Shown here: positions 1-7,934 of the stretch, in pieces
Layout: the number at the start of each line of letters is the position of its first letter
Numbering within the stretch: the stretch's first letter is position 1
Assembly (NCBI GenBank): GCA_900539735.1
Contig: UQDE01000028.1
Coordinates: 1-32,288 of the forward strand
Reading direction: 5' to 3'
Source: an uncultured Collinsella sp.
GTDB lineage: Bacteria > Actinomycetota > Coriobacteriia > Coriobacteriales > Coriobacteriaceae
DNA length: 32,288 nt
Program-made: the position numbers and the translations under genes
Notes under the pieces: model-generated
The model's database searches: none
What the model saw: the letters and a program-made list of their open reading frames with translations, nothing else
Told to the model about the DNA's origin: nothing

Positions 1-81
1 AAAGATATGGCACCGTGGGGACACATGTATGTCAATCCTGGTCTAACAGAGCCTTCTTTAATCCCCGTCCCAGAAAATCAT

Positions 82-813
82 TTAGCGGCGGGCGCGGAGC
101 TTTTCGTAGCCTTCGGCGAAGAAGGCAACCGTAGCGGCGTCGGCCTCGGTGGCGTCCGTCTCGGTTGCGGGGACCACGCCGTGCTCGTCGCTCACTAGGA
201 ACAGCGCGCCCTTAAGCTGCGCGGGAATGTCTACGCGCGTGACCGGGATGCCCTTGGTCTGGGCCAACTGCTCGATGAGCGTCGCCGTGCCACACAGGAA
301 CTCGTCCGCCGGCGCCACAAAGGCGAGCTCGCCGTTGTTGACGGCGGCGAGCAGCTCGGGCGCCACGCCGGTCTCGTCGGCCTCGGAGCGGGCCTCGGCG
401 GAGCGGGCGCGCAGCGCCTTGGCCGACGTATCGGCGAGCGGCTCGTACTCCCCCACCGTCATGGCGGCGTTGCCGTTGATGTCGATCACCAGCATGAGCA
501 CGCCGTCGCGTGCGGTGTAATCACCCTCGGCAAGCGACCACTCAACGTGCTGTTTGGCCCAGCTGAGCATGTTATGGGTAAGCGGCTCGCCCTGCACCAG
601 GCGCTCGGACAGTGCGCGAATGTGGCGGTTGAGCATGGGCACCTTTTTGTTGGACATGCGCCAACGGCAGACAAGCGCGGGCTTGTCGAGCGTGAACTTC
701 TCGACCGCCTCCTGATTGGCGCAAAAGTCCTCGTACGCACGCTGATCCTCGGCATTGCCAAACAGCTCGGCATCATCAATCTGGGGCATGGTCATACCTT
801 TCGTGTTAGTCAT
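82..813 (-). CDS. Conserved hypothetical cytosolic protein
   Basis: A 243-residue protein that I do not assign to a named family. It has no signal peptide or membrane segment and is rich in Ala and Glu, especially in the second half (about residues 130-150 and the last 20), which suggests a soluble helical protein. The central part (about residues 45-110) alternates hydrophobic strands with a Trp-containing helix. The start at 813 is chosen because AAGAGG lies 5-7 bases upstream; in-frame ATGs at 795 and 789 are alternatives, the latter with AAAGGT upstream. It lies on the same strand as purH, but an inverted repeat at 830-865 separates the two, so it is probably transcribed separately. Length and codon use look genuine. 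The function is unknown. Confidence 0.75.
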   Translation of the reverse strand: MTNTKGMTMPQIDDAELFGNAEDQRAYEDFCANQEAVEKFTLDKPALVCRWRMSNKKVPMLNRHIRALSERLVQGEPLTHNMLSWAKQHVEWSLAEGDYTARDGVLMLVIDINGNAAMTVGEYEPLADTSAKALRARSAEARSEADETGVAPELLAAVNNGELAFVAPADEFLCGTATLIEQLAQTKGIPVTRVDIPAQLKGALFLVSDEHGVVPATETDATEADAATVAFFAEGYEKLRARR

Positions 814-829
814 TCCGTCCTCTTATACC

Positions 830-865
830 AAAAAGACGGCCCTCCAAACGGAGCAGCCGTCTTTT
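830..865 (-). terminator. Rho-independent terminator-like hairpin after purH
   Basis: On the minus strand AAAAGACGGC and GCCGTCTTTT form a 10-base-pair stem, with a nested CTCC/GGAG pair inside the loop, followed by a T run. It sits about 200 bases beyond the purH stop and just before the next gene's ribosome binding site, so it should end purH transcripts. The arms are A/T-flanked, so it could work in both directions. Confidence 0.6.
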
Positions 866-945
866 GCGGAGATTATTTTAGAAGCGAGGCTAGTCCAAGG
901 GACGAGATAACATCCCATCCTCCCCAGTCAACCTAACAGGTCGGC

Positions 946-1048
946 GAGGGTTGCCCAGGTGCCGCAGATTGCCGTGAAAGAGGAGCGACGCGTACTTGGG
1001 TACGCGAGCGACGAATGAGCGGCAAGGTGCGGTGGCTGGGCAAGCCGC
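946..1048. repeat. Large imperfect inverted repeat with nested hairpin, 3' of purH
   Basis: The left arm (946-974) and the right arm (1020-1048) are reverse complements over about 29 bases with roughly 9 mismatches. Shared blocks include TTGCCCAG and TTGCCG. At the centre of the loop GCGTAC (990-995) pairs perfectly with GTACGC (1000-1005). The whole unit would fold into a long stem with an apical hairpin. It carries no recognisable gene, lies in the 200-base gap after purH, and may be a dispersed genomic repeat or a structured 3' UTR. Confidence 0.5.
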
Positions 1049-1064
1049 AGCGCCACCTCCCTAC

Positions 1065-2672
1065 TTAGTGGCGGAAGTGGCGGGCCCCCGTGAAGACCAT
1101 AGCAATATTGTGCTCGTTGCAGGCCTGGATGCTCTCGTCGTCGCGCTTGGAGCCGCCGGGCTGGATGATGCAGGTCACACCATGCTCGGCAAGCACGTCG
1201 ACGTTGTCGCGGAACGGGAAGAACGCGTCGCTTGCGCAGGCAAAGCCGCCCTTCTCCACGCCCTCGCGCTCGCAGAAGTCCTCGGCGCGCTCGCAGGCAA
1301 GCAGCGCAGAGTCAACGCGGTTAGGCTGACCCGGGCCCATGCCAATGCCGGCCTTGCCCTTGGAGACCAGGATGGCGTTGGACTTGACGCCCTTGCAGAC
1401 CTTCCAGGCAAACTCGAGCTCGGCCATCTCGGCGTCGGTGGGCTTGCGGTCGGTGGGAAACGTGAAGGTCGCGGGATCCTCGGTCACGTGGTCGACTTCC
1501 TGCACCAGCATGCCGCCGTCGACGGAGCGCAGCTCCACCTGGGCGCCGTGGTCCACGCCGCCGGTAGCCAGCACGCGCAGGTTGGGGCGCTTGGCCATGC
1601 GCTCGAGCGCCTCGGCAGTGTAGCTCGGGGCGATGATAACCTCGACGAACTGCTTGTTCTGATCGGCGAAGTGCTCGACCAGCTCATAGGGAACCTCGCG
1701 GTTGCAGGCGATGATGCCGCCAAAGGCGCTCTTGGGATCGCAGGCAAACGCGCGGTCGTAGGCGGCCGTGATGTCCTCGGCCGCGGCGGAGCCGCAGGGG
1801 TTCTGATGCTTGAGGATCACGCAGGCAGGCTCGTCGAACTCGCGGACCAGGTTCCAAGCGGCGTCGGCATCCAGATAGTTGTTGTAGCTGAGCGGCTTGC
1901 CCTGGATCTGCTCGGAGCCAACGAGCGGGAACTGCGAGCTCGCGGTGTTCTCGCAGCCCTCGGCAAAGCGATAGACCGTAGCCTTCTGCTGAGGATTCTC
2001 GCCATAGCGCAGGTCGTCGACCTTCTCCAGCGAGATCTCAAGCTTGGCAGAAGTGTCCGCCACGTCGCTTGCCTGGGCGGCAAGCCAACGGGAGATAGCC
2101 GTGTCGTAGGCGGCGGTGGTCTGGTAGCCCTTCACCTGCAGGCGACGACGAGTGGAAAGCGTGGTGCAGCCACCGGTCTCGTGCATCTCGGCCAGGACGG
2201 CATCATAGTCGGCCGGGTCGGAGATGACGGTAACGCTCGCGGCGTTCTTAGCGGCGGAGCGCAGCATGGAGGGGCCACCGATGTCGATGTGCTCGATGGC
2301 GTCCGCGAAGGTGACCTCGGGGTTGGCGACGGTTTTCTCGAACTCGTACAGGTTGACGACGACCAGGTCGATCAGCTTAATGCCATGCTGAGCGGCCTCC
2401 TGCATGTGCTGCTCGGAATCGCGGCGGGCCAGCAGCGCGCCGTGAACCTTGGGGTGCAGGGTCTTAACGCGGCCGTCCATCATCTCGGGATAGCCCGTGA
2501 ACTCCTCGATGGGGGTTACGGGAACGCCCGCGTCCTCAATGGCACGAGCCGTGCCGCCCGTAGAGATGATCTCGACGCCAAAGTCATCGACCAGCGTCCG
2601 TGCGAAATCGACGACGCCCGTCTTATCGGTAACCGAGATCAACGCGCGTGCGATCTTCACATCAGATCCCAT
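1065..2672 (-). CDS. purH: Bifunctional AICAR formyltransferase / IMP cyclohydrolase PurH
   Basis: PurH catalyses the last two steps of de novo IMP synthesis in the cytosol: formylation of AICAR with 10-formyl-THF, then ring closure to IMP. The 535-residue length is typical of the family. The N-terminal MGS-like cyclohydrolase domain shows ALISVTDKTG, IISTGGTA, GRVKTLHPKVHG and DLVVVNLYEF. The C-terminal transformylase domain shows DLRYGENPQQKA, LSYNNYLDADAA, VILKHQNPCG, SAFGGIIACNR, KSNAILV and a late CIIQPGGS. The start is fixed by AGGAGG 7 bases upstream of the ATG. The gene appears monocistronic. A perfect CATTGAA/TTCAATG inverted repeat about 75 bases upstream may be an operator; I see no purine riboswitch. 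Confidence 0.97.
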   Translation of the reverse strand: MGSDVKIARALISVTDKTGVVDFARTLVDDFGVEIISTGGTARAIEDAGVPVTPIEEFTGYPEMMDGRVKTLHPKVHGALLARRDSEQHMQEAAQHGIKLIDLVVVNLYEFEKTVANPEVTFADAIEHIDIGGPSMLRSAAKNAASVTVISDPADYDAVLAEMHETGGCTTLSTRRRLQVKGYQTTAAYDTAISRWLAAQASDVADTSAKLEISLEKVDDLRYGENPQQKATVYRFAEGCENTASSQFPLVGSEQIQGKPLSYNNYLDADAAWNLVREFDEPACVILKHQNPCGSAAAEDITAAYDRAFACDPKSAFGGIIACNREVPYELVEHFADQNKQFVEVIIAPSYTAEALERMAKRPNLRVLATGGVDHGAQVELRSVDGGMLVQEVDHVTEDPATFTFPTDRKPTDAEMAELEFAWKVCKGVKSNAILVSKGKAGIGMGPGQPNRVDSALLACERAEDFCEREGVEKGGFACASDAFFPFRDNVDVLAEHGVTCIIQPGGSKRDDESIQACNEHNIAMVFTGARHFRH

Positions 2673-2746
2673 GCAGTCCTCCTGTCTGGTACGCCGCCGT
2701 GCTCTGTGAGTCGGTGATACGTCGATCTGCAGCGCTCGCGCAGCGG

Positions 2747-2768
2747 CATTGAAAATACTGATTCAATG
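2747..2768. promoter_or_regulatory. Inverted repeat upstream of purH, possible operator
   Basis: CATTGAA and TTCAATG are perfect 7-base arms separated by 8 bases, in the otherwise featureless 277-base gap between the divergent purH and GNAT genes. The position, 75-96 bases upstream of the purH start, suits an operator or promoter element. No regulator binding site is recognised by name. Confidence 0.3.
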
Positions 2769-2949
2769 TAGCGCATCGAGCGCATCGATGCACCCCGCAA
2801 CGGGCGCATGTGCAGAAAAAGTTTGTGAGCGGAGGGGATGGGCACGGCACTGGGCACGGTGAGTTCATGGAACACAGGGGCACCATAATTTGATGCCAAT
2901 GGCGTGGTAGAACTGTGCTCGATATGCATCCGCAAAAGAAAGAGGCACC

Positions 2950-3591
2950 ATGGTCTCGCGGGTTCTCTACCGACCGTTTGATACCGAAGACTTCGACGCC
3001 ATCGCGCTGATTCTGCAACAGCTTTGGCATAACAATTCGGATAACGATGAGTACAACCGCCTTGAGGCCGCGTGCGACCTCGCCTATTGCCTTTCGTCAT
3101 CGACGTTTTCGCAGGTTGCGGTGATTGACGGCGAGGCGCGCGGCATTGCACTTGCACGCGCAGGACAGAACTCCGGCGTCACTATCAACGAGCATTGGAT
3201 GGATACCGAACGCGCGTTGCTGTCGCAGATGCGTGAGCTGGAGCCTGATGCCTGCGCCGAATATCTCTCGTTTGTGCGCGCAACCATCCGAACCAACAAC
3301 CGCCTGCTCGAGAGCAGTCCGTTGCCGCACGACAACGAGGTCACGCTGCTTGCCGTGGATCGCGATGTCCATGGCCTGGGCGTTGGCACGGTTCTGCTCG
3401 ATGCCGCGGTCTCGCACCTGTCCTCGCTTGGAGCGACGAGGGCGCACCTGTACACCGACTCCAACTGCTCGTGGAAGTTCTACGAGCTGCACGGCTTTAA
3501 GCGCACGGCCACGCACCGCGCCAACCGCGAAGAGCGCCGCCACGACATGCCGCGCGAAAGCTTTCTCTACGAACTCGACCTAACAGCCTAG
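2950..3591 (+). CDS. GNAT-family N-acetyltransferase
   Basis: A 213-residue GNAT acetyltransferase, expected to move an acetyl group from acetyl-CoA to an unknown amine. The acetyl-CoA-binding core lies in the second half: a beta-4 strand VTLLAVDRDVHGLGVG (about residues 130-145) carries the R/Q-x-x-G-x-G/A-like pyrophosphate loop in variant form (DVHGLGVG). It is followed by the alpha-3 helix TVLLDAAVSHL and the late NCSWKFYELHGF segment, which is the usual F-Y-x-x-x-G-F signature before beta-7. The N-terminal half is acidic and helical and probably forms the substrate pocket. The ATG at 2950 has AAAGAGG 6 bases upstream. It is transcribed alone, divergently from purH. The substrate cannot be told from sequence. 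Confidence 0.88.
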   Translation: MVSRVLYRPFDTEDFDAIALILQQLWHNNSDNDEYNRLEAACDLAYCLSSSTFSQVAVIDGEARGIALARAGQNSGVTINEHWMDTERALLSQMRELEPDACAEYLSFVRATIRTNNRLLESSPLPHDNEVTLLAVDRDVHGLGVGTVLLDAAVSHLSSLGATRAHLYTDSNCSWKFYELHGFKRTATHRANREERRHDMPRESFLYELDLTA

Positions 3592-3615
3592 GCCCAGCAG
3601 CCATACCTAGTCATT

Positions 3616-3660
3616 TAGGAACGTCCCCAGTGACTAGTCGTTGGGGACAGTCTTCGTAGG
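3616..3660. repeat. REP-like palindromic element
   Basis: GTCCCCA (3623-3629) and TGGGGAC (3642-3648) form a perfect 7-base stem. Its loop contains a second perfect palindrome, GACTAGTC (3632-3639). The hairpin sits just after the acetyltransferase stop and before the terminator of the convergent gene. The layout matches REP-type intergenic repeats, and a related GGGAC-containing element occurs at about 5766-5835. Confidence 0.5.
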
Positions 3661-3668
3661 TAGCGCAT

Positions 3669-3716
3669 AAAAAAGAGAATGGGCTTCCCCCGACGGCTGT
3701 CGAGAAAAGCCCATCC
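3669..3716 (-). terminator. Intrinsic terminator of the DUF2207 gene
   Basis: On the minus strand GATGGGCTTTTC pairs with the GGGAAGCCCATTC side of the hairpin, followed by TCTTTTTTAT. This is a strong stem with a proper T tract, 15-60 bases past the DUF2207 stop codon. Confidence 0.8.
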
Positions 3717-3731
3717 CGTAATTTAGGACCG

Positions 3732-5675
3732 TTAGAACGTTCCGCCGCCGCCTCCGCCGACGCCGCCGCCTCCGCCGCCCGAGAAGCCGCCACCACCGCC
3801 GCCGCTCGAGCTATCGGAACTCGAAGCCAGCTCGCGGATGCTCTCGTGATACACATCGTTAAACGAATCGAGCGGCGACTCGGTACCGTAATGATGGTAG
3901 TACCACCAGTAGCAGGGGTAATTGTCGTAGAAGCCGTCGGCCTCGCGCACCTCGGGCGGCACGGCCTCGGCAAGCTGACGCAGCACTTCCTTGGAAACAC
4001 CCAGCGCCGCACCCATCACCAGAAGTTTATTCCACAGCACCAGATCGCCGGGGACGGCTTCCTTTAGACGCGTGAAGTCCTCAAGCCAATGCTTAAGCGC
4101 CTTGCAGCGAGCCGCCACCTCGGCGCCCTCCGGCGTAAAGCGGCGGAACGTAAGGCCCACGCCAATACCTACCAGCACAATCGGCACCGAGATAACCGCG
4201 GCGATAATGTTCGCCTGTGCGCCGTCGGTAAAGAAGATGGATCCCACGGGAACAAAGGCGATCAGAATACCAAGAACCAGGCAAAACACCATTGCGACAA
4301 TGCCGTCCGAGGCAACGTACTCGCTATCGGCCAGCTTGCCCTTAACGGTGTTCTGATAGTCCTCGAGCTTGTCGCCCACGGGCGTAGCGTGCTGCTTGAC
4401 GTAGTGCTGCAGCTCGTCAAACGTACGCGAGCGATCGCCGTTCTCGTCGGGCTTAGCACCGGCAAAGAAGACCTTGAGCACCATGTGGTCAATACCCTTG
4501 GCCGACTTCCAGCCCGCATCACTCACCGTCACGCGATACGTCTGCTCCTCTTTCTCGCGCCCCAGCAGACCCTTCTTGGCCTTGGTCACGGTCGCCTGCT
4601 CCAGCTTGATCACACGGTCGTCGGTGAGCTTCATGAGCGTGGCGATATATGCCTGATCGGGCACCTCGTTCCAGCTCATGAGGGCCGAAAGCACGGCGGG
4701 ATGGTCGGCCGAAGGCACATCGCGGAAATATTCGTCCTGGAAAAGCGGCTTGGGCTTGCGGCGGCGCAGCTTGAGCACAACGATTGTGCCGGTAAAGGCC
4801 ACCGCCGCGACAACACTTAGCACGGCAAGCACGTTGGCAATCATGCGAGCGTGAGCGCGGCGGGCGTTAGCTTCGTCGGCCCATGCCTTCTCCTCGCTCA
4901 GGATTGTCGGCATGCGCTCCTCGCTCGAAGCGGAAAGCTGCGGTACCCAATCGCTGGGGAAGGCGATGCGCGCCTCGGCGAATTCGCCCTGATGCACGCA
5001 GGGGATGGTGTAGGTGACCATGGGCTCGTCCTCATCGAGCGATACGTCGCCCGTCAGCGGGCCGTGGCCCCATGCGCGGAAGTTATCGCCCTTGACGGCC
5101 GCCGTCCCGGCGGCGGCATTTGCAAAGTACACTTCCATCTCGACATCATCGGAATCCGCGGACCAGCCGTCGCCCACAAACTTCCAGTAGAGCTCGGCGG
5201 TATCGGCCCAGTTCATGACCGCACCGGTCATGGTGTAGCTCACGTAATAGATCGCGCTGTCGCCGCTCTCGTGGGGGCTGAACACCTTGATTCTTACGCC
5301 GCCGTCGGACTGCTCAACCGTGTAAACGCCGTCGTCGCCTTTGTTTGCGCTGTCGACCTTGTTAAACGCGGTGTCGTCTTCCTCGACGCTCAGCACATCG
5401 ACGCCCGCCGCGCCGCCCTGCTGGTTGGTGCCTGTATTGATCTCCCAAAACACGCCGTTGATATCGTCATCGAAATCAAACTGGCGTCCCTCGACAACGG
5501 TCAGCGAACCATCGGCCTCAACCGTGGCGCCGATATAGGTTTGGGTCATGGAGTAGCCGTCGGCGTGCGCGACGACAGGCAGCAGCAGCAACGCAAGCGC
5601 GACGAGCACGCAGACGGAAGCGAATCGCGCAAACAGGCAGCGCTGCCGACAAGTATTGGCAACGGGGGCGTTCAT
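3732..5675 (-). CDS. DUF2207 domain-containing membrane protein with Gly-rich tail
   Basis: A 647-residue membrane protein of the DUF2207 family, common in Actinobacteria and of unknown biochemical role. Seen in order: a signal peptide or first membrane helix at about residues 15-36 ending VVAHADG; an extracellular beta-rich DUF2207 domain (about 37-265) with GVFWEINTGT and Trp-rich strands; a membrane helix at about 277-298 followed by KLRRRKPKP; a cytosolic helical region; a membrane hairpin at about 456-510; and a tail that ends in glycine runs broken by Ser, Phe and Val, typical of this family. The start at 5675 is preferred because AAAGGA lies 7 bases upstream. A longer frame reaching 5795 would run into the upstream REP-like element and is unlikely to be translated. 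The gene is monocistronic. Confidence 0.88.
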   Translation of the reverse strand: MNAPVANTCRQRCLFARFASVCVLVALALLLLPVVAHADGYSMTQTYIGATVEADGSLTVVEGRQFDFDDDINGVFWEINTGTNQQGGAAGVDVLSVEEDDTAFNKVDSANKGDDGVYTVEQSDGGVRIKVFSPHESGDSAIYYVSYTMTGAVMNWADTAELYWKFVGDGWSADSDDVEMEVYFANAAAGTAAVKGDNFRAWGHGPLTGDVSLDEDEPMVTYTIPCVHQGEFAEARIAFPSDWVPQLSASSEERMPTILSEEKAWADEANARRAHARMIANVLAVLSVVAAVAFTGTIVVLKLRRRKPKPLFQDEYFRDVPSADHPAVLSALMSWNEVPDQAYIATLMKLTDDRVIKLEQATVTKAKKGLLGREKEEQTYRVTVSDAGWKSAKGIDHMVLKVFFAGAKPDENGDRSRTFDELQHYVKQHATPVGDKLEDYQNTVKGKLADSEYVASDGIVAMVFCLVLGILIAFVPVGSIFFTDGAQANIIAAVISVPIVLVGIGVGLTFRRFTPEGAEVAARCKALKHWLEDFTRLKEAVPGDLVLWNKLLVMGAALGVSKEVLRQLAEAVPPEVREADGFYDNYPCYWWYYHHYGTESPLDSFNDVYHESIRELASSSDSSSGGGGGGFSGGGGGGVGGGGGGTF

Positions 5676-5765
5676 AGGCACATCCTTTGTCTGTAAAACC
5701 AACATCGCCATTGTCCCACGTTTGCGGGCACACATGACGAATATCTGGGCCAACGGAACGTCAAA

Positions 5766-5835
5766 TGGGACAAAAGTCCCACCCGAGCCTGGCACTTAGG
5801 GACGTTCCTTATCTGCCGACAGTTTGGGACACTCT
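5766..5835. repeat. REP-like hairpin element upstream of the DUF2207 gene
   Basis: TGGGAC-AAAA-GTCCCA (5766-5781) is a perfect small hairpin. It is followed by a segment with GGGACGTTCC (from about 5800) and TTTGGGACACT (from about 5824). The GGGAC/GTCCC vocabulary and intergenic placement match the element at 3616-3660, so both probably belong to a dispersed REP-like family. No transposase of that type is in the window. Confidence 0.4.
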
Positions 5836-5836
5836 T

Positions 5837-6050
5837 TGGTACGGCCTGCGCCAGCAATAGATACCATTTCACAGCTCTGTCACAGGTGTAGCGGCTTTGT
5901 GTTGCCGCGGCACGCGCTGATTGAGCCGCCAGCCGAGGGGCATAAAGCAGTCGAGCGAAAACGGTTTGCCCCTTTGCCGTTCGCTCGAGGATCATGTCCC
6001 CCTTTTCCGCGGAAACCCCGGCAGTTGCGAAGAGCTGCCGGGGTTTCTGT
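5837..6050 (+). ncRNA. Possible small structured RNA with terminator upstream of gluQRS
   Basis: This 400-base gap holds no protein gene but shows promoter, structure and terminator in order on the plus strand. TTGGTA (5837-5842), 16 bases, then TAGATA (5859-5864) make a moderate promoter. TCGAGCGAAAACGG (5951-5964) pairs with CCGTTCGCTCGA (5977-5988), leaving a two-base bulge. GAAACCCCGGCAG (6012-6024) pairs perfectly over 13 bases with CTGCCGGGGTTTC (6035-6047), ahead of a mildly T-rich tail. An RNA of about 180 bases is implied. I do not recognise it as 6S, SRP, tmRNA, a T-box or a known riboswitch, and it could equally be an attenuator-like leader. Confidence 0.3.
6012..6050 (+). terminator. 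Strong GC-rich hairpin, probable terminator
   Basis: A 13-base-pair perfect stem with a 10-base loop (6025-6034) and a TTTCTGTCGTCT tail. The T tract is weak, so termination is likely but not certain. It lies 135 bases before the gluQRS start and would shield that gene from upstream transcription. Confidence 0.5.
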
Positions 6051-6169
6051 CGTCTAAGGTGCCGAGTTGATGGACAGGAATCAAAACCGAGTCTGCAGCC
6101 CGCCATACGCAATGCGGGGCCTCGACAACTTGTGGACCACAGCGACGCCTTCCCCACCGCGCCCCGCGC

Positions 6170-6175
6170 TATACT
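6170..6175 (+). promoter_or_regulatory. TATACT -10 box abutting gluQRS
   Basis: A near-consensus -10 hexamer, TATACT, ends 7 bases before the gluQRS ATG. No good -35 is visible at the expected distance. If it is used, transcription would begin at or next to the start codon, which agrees with the missing Shine-Dalgarno. Confidence 0.35.
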
Positions 6176-6182
6176 CGTCCGC

Positions 6183-7193
6183 ATGGATATCAAAGCACGC
6201 AACATAGCAACGCCCGTCGCGGACGCGCCAACGACGCAGCCCGTCTCCGTTCCCGCGCCCGTCGCGGGGCGCTTTGCCCCGTCACCATCGGGCCGCATGC
6301 ACCTGGGCAACGTGTTCAGCTGCCTGTGCTCGTGGCTTTCGGCCCGCAGCCAGGGCGGCAGCATCGTGCTGCGCATCGAGGACCTGGACGATCGCTGCAA
6401 GCGCCCGGAACTTGCCGCTCAACTGATTGACGACCTAGCCTGGCTGGGACTCGAGTGGGACGAAGGCCCCTACTACCAGCACGATCGCCTCGACCTGTAC
6501 GAGAGTGCCTTGCGCCGGCTGCGAGACGCCGGCCTCACCTACCCCTGCTTTTGCACGCGCGCCGAACTCCATGCCGCGAGCGCGCCGCACGCCAGCGACG
6601 GCACGCCCATCTACCGCGGCGCCTGCCGAGGCCTTTCTGCCGAGGAGGTTACCCGCCGCAGTGCCCTGCGCGCTCCGGCCACGCGCCTGCGCGTGCCCGC
6701 CGTCGACGACCTCGCGGGCGACGTGATCGAATTCGTGGATCGCACGTATGGTGCCCAATGCGAAGCACTCGCCACCGAGTGCGGCGACTTTTTGGTGCGC
6801 CGCAGTGACGGCGTGTTTGCCTACCAGCTGGCCGTGGTGGTCGACGACGCCGCCATGGGCGTCACCGAGGTCGTGCGCGGATGCGATCTGCTGGGCTCCA
6901 CGCCCCGCCAAATCTACCTGCAGCGTCTGCTGGGACTGCCCACACCGCACTACTCACATATTCCGCTGCTCATGTCACCGGACGGCCGCCGCCTTTCCAA
7001 ACGCGATCGCGATCTGGACCTGGGCGAGCTCCGCACCCGCTTTGGCACACCCGAGGCACTGCTAGGCTGGCTCGCCGGGCAAACAGGCATCGCGCCGGAC
7101 ACCACGCCGCGCTCTGCCGAGCAGCTGGTCGAGCACTTTAGCTGGGACGTCATCCGCGCGCACAGGGAGAACATCACCGTAACGGCCGAGTAG
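6183..7193 (+). CDS. gluQRS: Glutamyl-Q tRNA(Asp) synthetase GluQRS
   Basis: GluQRS is a truncated glutamyl-tRNA synthetase paralogue without an anticodon-binding domain. In characterised bacteria it activates glutamate and attaches it to queuosine 34 of tRNA-Asp. The 336 residues match the family. The HIGH-type motif is at 36-43 (SGRMHLGN) after RFAPSP. The zinc site CFC (C122, C124), Y144 and C148 is in the GluQRS arrangement. The KMSKS equivalent is RRLSKRD (269-275). RIEDLDDRC and GCDLLGSTPRQ are also typical. The start at 6183 gives a 29-residue leader before the catalytic fold. No Shine-Dalgarno is seen, but TATACT ends 7 bases before the ATG, so the mRNA may be leaderless. A longer open frame to 5994 would include the terminator hairpin and is rejected. 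It is convergent with the phosphoesterase pair. Confidence 0.93.
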   Translation: MDIKARNIATPVADAPTTQPVSVPAPVAGRFAPSPSGRMHLGNVFSCLCSWLSARSQGGSIVLRIEDLDDRCKRPELAAQLIDDLAWLGLEWDEGPYYQHDRLDLYESALRRLRDAGLTYPCFCTRAELHAASAPHASDGTPIYRGACRGLSAEEVTRRSALRAPATRLRVPAVDDLAGDVIEFVDRTYGAQCEALATECGDFLVRRSDGVFAYQLAVVVDDAAMGVTEVVRGCDLLGSTPRQIYLQRLLGLPTPHYSHIPLLMSPDGRRLSKRDRDLDLGELRTRFGTPEALLGWLAGQTGIAPDTTPRSAEQLVEHFSWDVIRAHRENITVTAE

Positions 7194-7208
7194 CCAAACG
7201 CCCCGCCC

Positions 7209-7934
7209 CTACGCAATGTCCCAGGGTTGGAGTTCGTCACCCAGGTGGATGATGCAGTCGTAGAGTACGGTGTGGCGCTCGGCCGGATTGGCATCGCGAT
7301 GAAAATGCCCGTAGTACCAGCGCTTGTAGTCCAAACGATCTTCCAACTCGTCAAAAAAAGCCGTGAGCCGATCGACATCGGGTCGGGTCCAGCCGGGCGC
7401 CGGATAGAGCGTGGGCGAAAGCAAGCGCGTGGAGCAGGTATGGGTGATCACGTAGTCGACCTTCCAGTCCACACTATCGAGCTTTGCCCGCGCCTCCTCA
7501 AAGTTGCGCTCGTCCGGCAGCTCCTGCGGCCACCAGCTGGAATACGGAATGCGGTATTCCTTATCCACGCTCGTGGCACCGCCCATGGTAAAGATCGTTG
7601 AGCCATCGAGCTCAAAAACCTCGCCACGCGTCAGACGCCGTATGGGCGAGGTATCCGACAGGCGCTGCGTCAGCCCGCCGTGCCACAACTCCATGGGTCG
7701 CTCCGCCCAGTGATCGAAACGCTCGTGGTTGCCGTCGACGAACAACACGGTATAGGGACGCGATTCCAGCCAGGCGATATCGGCGCACTCCTCGGCAGAG
7801 AAATCCCAGGGAAAGCCAAAGTCGCCCGCAACAATCAGATAGTCGTCACTCGTCAGACTATCCCCAAGATCCCAGTCGCGCAGCTTTTGCATGTCGACGC
7901 CACCGTGAATGTCGCCCGTCACATAGACCGTCAT
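7209..7934 (-). CDS. Calcineurin-like metallophosphoesterase
   Basis: A 241-residue binuclear-metal phosphoesterase of unknown substrate. All family motifs are present in order: GDIHG at residues 7-11, GDFG (about 37-40), GNHE (about 68-71), the single His in THTC (about 164-167), and GHFH (about 210-213). The start codon overlaps the stop of the upstream phosphoesterase gene by four bases (ATGA), so the two are translationally coupled and probably act together or on related substrates. It has no signal peptide and is therefore cytosolic. Its stop lies 15 bases from the convergent gluQRS stop. Confidence 0.9.
   Translation of the reverse strand: MTVYVTGDIHGGVDMQKLRDWDLGDSLTSDDYLIVAGDFGFPWDFSAEECADIAWLESRPYTVLFVDGNHERFDHWAERPMELWHGGLTQRLSDTSPIRRLTRGEVFELDGSTIFTMGGATSVDKEYRIPYSSWWPQELPDERNFEEARAKLDSVDWKVDYVITHTCSTRLLSPTLYPAPGWTRPDVDRLTAFFDELEDRLDYKRWYYGHFHRDANPAERHTVLYDCIIHLGDELQPWDIA

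Noticed and set aside
996..2717. Long plus-strand open frame of 573 codons opposite purH
   Set aside because: It is a GC3-driven shadow of purH on the other strand, with Ala/Gly/Val/Leu-biased composition and no ribosome site. purH has all family motifs.
5676..5795. N-terminal extension of the DUF2207 protein
   Set aside because: It would precede the signal peptide by 40 residues and overlap the REP-like hairpin. AAAGGA before 5675 marks the true start.
5837..6050. 6S RNA, T-box or known riboswitch upstream of gluQRS
   Set aside because: The local hairpins do not form the single long interrupted helix of 6S, no T-box motif is present, and no known aptamer core was recognised.
5994..6182. 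N-terminal extension of GluQRS
   Set aside because: It reads through a strong terminator-like hairpin and adds 63 residues not expected in the family.
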